Part shown: piece by piece, positions 59,951 to 64,000 of the stretch
How positions within the stretch are numbered: position 1 is the first letter of the stretch
Layout of the letters: every line of letters begins with the position of its first letter
Assembly: GCA_016906335.1 (NCBI GenBank)
Contig: JADEYG010000006.1
Coordinates: forward strand, 1 to 64,000
Direction of reading: 5' to 3'
DNA from: Novakomyces olei
Lineage: Eukaryota; Ascomycota; Novakomycetes; Novakomycetales; Novakomycetaceae
Length of the DNA stretch: 64,000 bases
The notes under the pieces: generated by a model
The model's database searches: none
Told to the model about the DNA's origin: nothing
The model's input: only the letters and a program-made list of their open reading frames with translations
Translations under genes and position numbers: made by a program

Positions 59951-61846
59951 ATGAATATATTTACAAATTATATAGATAATATATATTATTATATAGATAA
60001 TAATTATATAAATTATATATATAATATAATATTAATGTTATATATATTACCAATAATAAATATAATGTTAAATCAATTATTAATTAAGAGTGAATCATTT
60101 GAATTAGAATTAAATAATATTAATAATAATAATATTTTAAATATATATACAAAAATAAATAAGAGATATATAATAAATAAAAGTATATTATATATATCAA
60201 TAATATTTAGTATAATAGTATATTTATTAGTATTATCATTATTATTAATATATAATACAAATTTAGGTTTAATAGAATATAATATAAATATATTAGATAA
60301 TAATTTATTAAATTTTGATATAGGTTTAAGTTCAATTAGTTTATCATTTATATTATTAAATAGTTTAATAATAGTATTAATATTATTATATAATTATAAG
60401 AATTATAATAATTTCCAAAGTAATATATTAAGTAATAATTCAATAACAATAAATAATAGTATAATGCATACATATATATTTATATTATTATTATTATTAA
60501 TAAATTCAGTATTTATAGTAAGAAATACATTATTATTCTATGTATTTTTTGAATCATTTTTACCAATATTATTTATATTAGTTGGTATATATGGATCATA
60601 TAATAGAATAACAGCAAGTTATTATTTATTTATATATACATTATTTGGAAGTATGTTTTTATTAATAGGAATATGTATGTTAAAATATACAACAAATTCA
60701 TTTAATTATAGTTATATAAGTTCAATGATAATACCGTTACATACACAATATATAATATGATTATGTATATTTATAGGATTTGTAGTAAAGATACCATTAT
60801 TTCCCTTTCATATATGGTTACCATTAGCACATTCAGAATCAGTATTAAGTGGTTCAATAATATTAGCAGCATTAGTATTAAAAGTTGCAATATATGGAGT
60901 ATTAGAATTTTTAATAAATTTATTACCATTAGCAAATATATATTATAATAATTTATTAACATTTTTAAGTATAATAACATTAATTTATTCATCAATAATA
61001 ACTTTAAGACAAATTGATAATAAAGTTATAATAGCTTATAGTTCTGTAGCACATATGGCTATAGTTATAATAGGTATATCATCAAATAATTTATTAGGTT
61101 TAAATGGTTCAATATTATTAAGTATTAGTCATGGTTTTGTTAGTCCAGCATTATTTATTATATTTGGTGGTATATTATATGATAGATATCATACAAGATT
61201 ATTAGATTATTATAGAGGTATTAGTACTTATTATCCTTTATTATCAATATTATTCTTTATTTTTGCTTTAGGTAATATGGGTACACCTACTACTTTAAAT
61301 TTTGTAGGAGAATTATTCTGTATTATTGGTTCAATGAATAATAATATTATTATATCAGTTTTAGCTTCAACTACTTTAGTTCTTAGTGCTAGTTATACTA
61401 TATGGTTATATAATAGAATTACTGGTGGTTATATTACTATATCAAATATTATTAATAATTATAAATTATTTAATTATAATTCAAATAATTTAAAATCTAT
61501 TAAAGATATAATAAACTTAAAATATGATATAAAAAATAATAAAAATAATAAAAAAAATAAAAATAAAGTAAATAATAATTTAAAAACTTTAAATAATAAA
61601 ATAGTTAATAATAATAAAATAGTTAATAATAAAAAAACAAAAACTTTAAAAAATAAATTAATTAATTCTTTACCTCAAATGATTATTAATAATTATAATA
61701 ATAATATACTAAATATATCTTATGATATTAATAGATGTGAAGGTTATATATTATTAACATTATTATATTTAACTATATTATTAGGTTTATTACCTAATGT
61801 TTTAATTAATATATTAAATAATGATTTATCTTATTATTTATTCTAA
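59951..61846 (+). CDS. nad4: NADH dehydrogenase subunit 4
   Basis: Antiporter-like proton channel of complex I (NuoM family). 631 residues with TGA at 60758 read as Trp. Conserved parts: RNTLLFYVFFESFLPILFIL, the V-V-K-I-P-L-F-P-F-H-I-W-L-P-L-A-H-S-E-S stretch, LRQIDNKVIIAYSSVAHMA, LSISHGFVSPALFIIFGG and NFVGELFCIIGS. It is clearly longer than usual: a lysine/asparagine-rich insertion of roughly 80 residues (about 500-580) sits before the last membrane helices, and an Asn-rich loop near residues 55-65. Stop-free through the insert. Codons A-ending early, T-ending from about 61120. Confidence 0.96.
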
Positions 61847-62828
61847 TTTATTTAATATACTTTTATTTTTATACTAAATATATTTATAATCATTAATTTA
61901 ATATATAGTAATTAATAATTATAATTATAATTATTATAATAATAATAATTATAATAATAACAATAATATTATTAAGATATATAATAATAAACATAAATAT
62001 AAATATCAAATTATAAATAAATAAATATAAATATAAATATCAAATTATAAATAAATATATATATATATATTAATAAATATCTATTTAATATTTAATAAGT
62101 AAATATTATATAAATAAATCTATAATTATATTTAATAAATTAAGATGTAAAATATTAAAAATTAATATAAAAAATGTAATGTTTTTAATTATTATTAAAT
62201 ACGATAATTAAACTTTGTATGTAATATCAAAGTTTAATAATATATATATATATATTTATCAAATACTTATTATTTAATATAAATATATATAGTATATTTA
62301 TTTATCAAATGCTTATTATTTAATATAAATATATATAATATATTTATCAAATGCTTATTATTTAATATAAATATATGTTTATTTAAACACCTATCATTAT
62401 CTATAACTTATTATATATTTATAATTAATAATATACTTATTAATATATAGTTAGTATAAATATAATATATTAATTTAGTTAAATATTAAATAAATAACTA
62501 ATATTATAAATGTTAACTGTTAAGTTGGAGCAAAAAAATTAAATATTATTTTTTATTTAAAGTAAATATAAATATACTTAAATATAAATATATTTAGACA
62601 TAAATATACTTAAATATAAATATATAAAATATAATATTTAATATATCTAATATTTAGTATATAATTTAATATTTTATATATATAATTTAATTTCTTGTAA
62701 ATATAATTTAGTATGTATAATAAATATATTATAATTTATAGCTATAAGTATATATTATTAAATATATTATATTAATAATAAATAGAATATATATATATTA
62801 TATTATAATATAAATATTTATATGTTTA

Positions 62829-62882
62829 TTAACTTTCTATTACATAGAAAGTTAACTAATTTAATATAAATTAATTAAAAAC
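62829..62882 (+). repeat. 54-bp repeat with a perfect internal palindrome, copy A
   Basis: ttaactttcta, ttaca centre, tagaaagttaa forms a hairpin, followed by ctaatttaatata and ttaattaaaaac. Copy B at 63511-63564 differs at one base. Confidence 0.88.
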
Positions 62883-63510
62883 TTTGATTAATTTATTTAT
62901 TAATCATTTGAAATATTATTAAACATTATATTATAATATATTTCAAACTTTTATATATATTTTAGATATTAAATATATTATATATACATATTATATTAGA
63001 TAGTAGATAGTAGATATTATATAGTAGATATCATATAGTAGATATTAAAGATAGTAGATATTATATTTTATATATTTATATTTTTGCACCGGAACCTGTA
63101 CCAACTTAAAATATTTAAAATATTTAAAATATTTAAAATATTTAAAATATTAAGCTTGTCGATTTAATATCATTAAATTTTATTAATTTATTAATTTACT
63201 TATCTTTACTATTATTATAATATATTTAATAATATTTATTTAATAAATACTTATAAATGTTATAAAAGATTTATTTAATATTATATTTTATTTATAAGAG
63301 ATTTATTTTATTATATTTTATTTAATAGATTAATAATATTGTATCTTTATTTACTTATTTATTCATTATTATTATAATAATTATTATAATTTTATATATA
63401 TATATATATTAAATATCTAATAAGATATTAAATAAATATTAATATGAATTGTTTTATAATATAAATAATTATTTAGTGAATATTAAATATACTTTATATT
63501 AATATTAATA

Positions 63511-63564
63511 TTAACTTTCTATTACATAGAAAGTTAACTAATTTAATATATATTAATTAAAAAC
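63511..63564 (+). repeat. 54-bp repeat with a perfect internal palindrome, copy B
   Basis: Same hairpin and tail as copy A, 682 nt downstream, same orientation. An actattt array follows directly. Confidence 0.88.
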
Positions 63565-63642
63565 ATTTACTATTTACTATTTACTATTTACTATTTACTA
63601 TTTACTATTTACTATTTACTATTTACTATTTACTATTTACTT
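63565..63642 (+). repeat. actattt 7-bp tandem repeat, about eleven copies
   Basis: Perfect units immediately after repeat copy B. Confidence 0.9.
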
Positions 63643-63828
63643 TAAAGTATATTTAATATTAATATAATTTAATATTATATTTTATAAACTTTTATATAAC
63701 TTTTAAAGTTGATATTATATTCTTTATATATAACTAATATTATATATATATATATTATTAAGTATGATATAATACATATATTATCAAGTATAATATAATT
63801 TATATATTATTAAGTATAATATATAAAA

Positions 63829-63902
63829 GGGTTGATCGAATAATAGGTTAATTCATAGATCTTTTAAATCTATAAATATAAGTTCAAATCTTATTCAACC
63901 TA
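63829..63902 (+). tRNA. trnK: tRNA-Lys (UUU)
   Basis: Acceptor gggttga/tcaacct, anticodon stem tagat/atcta with loop cttttaa, T stem ataag/cttat. After it a 24-nt direct repeat ending gtaaatgttttaaa occurs twice before the window edge. Confidence 0.93.
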
Positions 63903-64000
63903 GTTAATTAATTATTTATATATAATATAATATAATAAAATATAAAGTAAATGTTTTAAATTATTGTATATAAAATAAAATATAAAGTAAATGTTTTAAA

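Larger units (their letters stand above)
61847..63828. other. nad4 to tRNA-Lys spacer
   Basis: 2.0 kb, no gene. Contains three tandem copies of atttatcaaatgcttattatttaata (62245-62375), an incomplete hairpin with left flank attataaatgttaactgttaagt (62505-62558), a right-arm-only fragment tttttgcaccggaacctgtacc (63081-63102) and the paired inverted repeats below. Confidence 0.6.

Overview
The window is part of an AT-rich mitochondrial genome, most probably from a budding yeast (Saccharomycotina) that has kept respiratory complex I. The evidence is mitochondrial rRNAs, single-copy respiratory genes all on the + strand, group I and group II introns, bare 5' leaders of the form aaataaATG, and UGA read as tryptophan at conserved positions (for example G-W-E-G in nad5 and W-V-R-A-S in nad1). 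Seven nad genes rule out Saccharomyces and its close complex-I-less relatives. AUA falls at conserved isoleucines, so it is read as Ile, and tRNA-Leu(UAG) keeps CUN as Leu. I cannot name the species. cox2, cob, rps3/VAR1, RNase P RNA, tRNA-Ser(GCU) and a CGN-reading tRNA-Arg were not found and presumably lie outside, so the window is not a complete genome.

Layout. 0.3-6.6 kb: large-subunit rRNA with three group I introns; the last carries a LAGLIDADG gene. 6.7-9.3 kb: a nine-tRNA cluster. 9.6-13.9 kb: atp9, nad4L, nad5, tRNA-Arg. 13.9-21.1 kb: 7.2 kb with no recognisable gene but with a six-copy palindromic element. 21-24.3 kb: tRNA-Val, atp8, atp6 and five tRNAs. 24.6-28.1 kb: nad6, nad1, tRNA-Met. 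31.8-34.1 kb: nad2-nad3 pair. 35.7-38.8 kb: four tRNAs, cox3, a striking 24-codon ORF, tRNA-Gln. 38.8-45.3 kb: an intergenic array of hairpin repeats. 45.3-47.1 kb: small-subunit rRNA. 49.5-59.0 kb: cox1, six exons (one of only 18 nt) and five introns. 60-61.8 kb: nad4. 63.8 kb: tRNA-Lys.

The proteins belong to complexes I (nad1-6, nad4L), IV (cox1, cox3) and V (atp6, 8, 9); the rRNAs and 23 tRNAs translate them, and the intron-encoded proteins serve intron splicing and homing.

The most interesting signals are: (1) a dispersed family of short palindromes, GGTGC-A6-TTT...AAA-T6-GCACC, present in more than 25 places with matched filled and empty sites and with loops that have grown into microsatellites; (2) a separate six-copy structured element in the 14-18 kb desert; (3) a 24-residue aromatic membrane ORF after cox3; (4) a tRNA-Trp with anticodon CCA in a genome that uses UGA for Trp; (5) an 18-nt cox1 micro-exon; and (6) a shift along genes from A-ending to T/C-ending synonymous codons. 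Coordinates of rRNA ends are approximate; intron borders come from exon alignment by eye and group I/II border rules.
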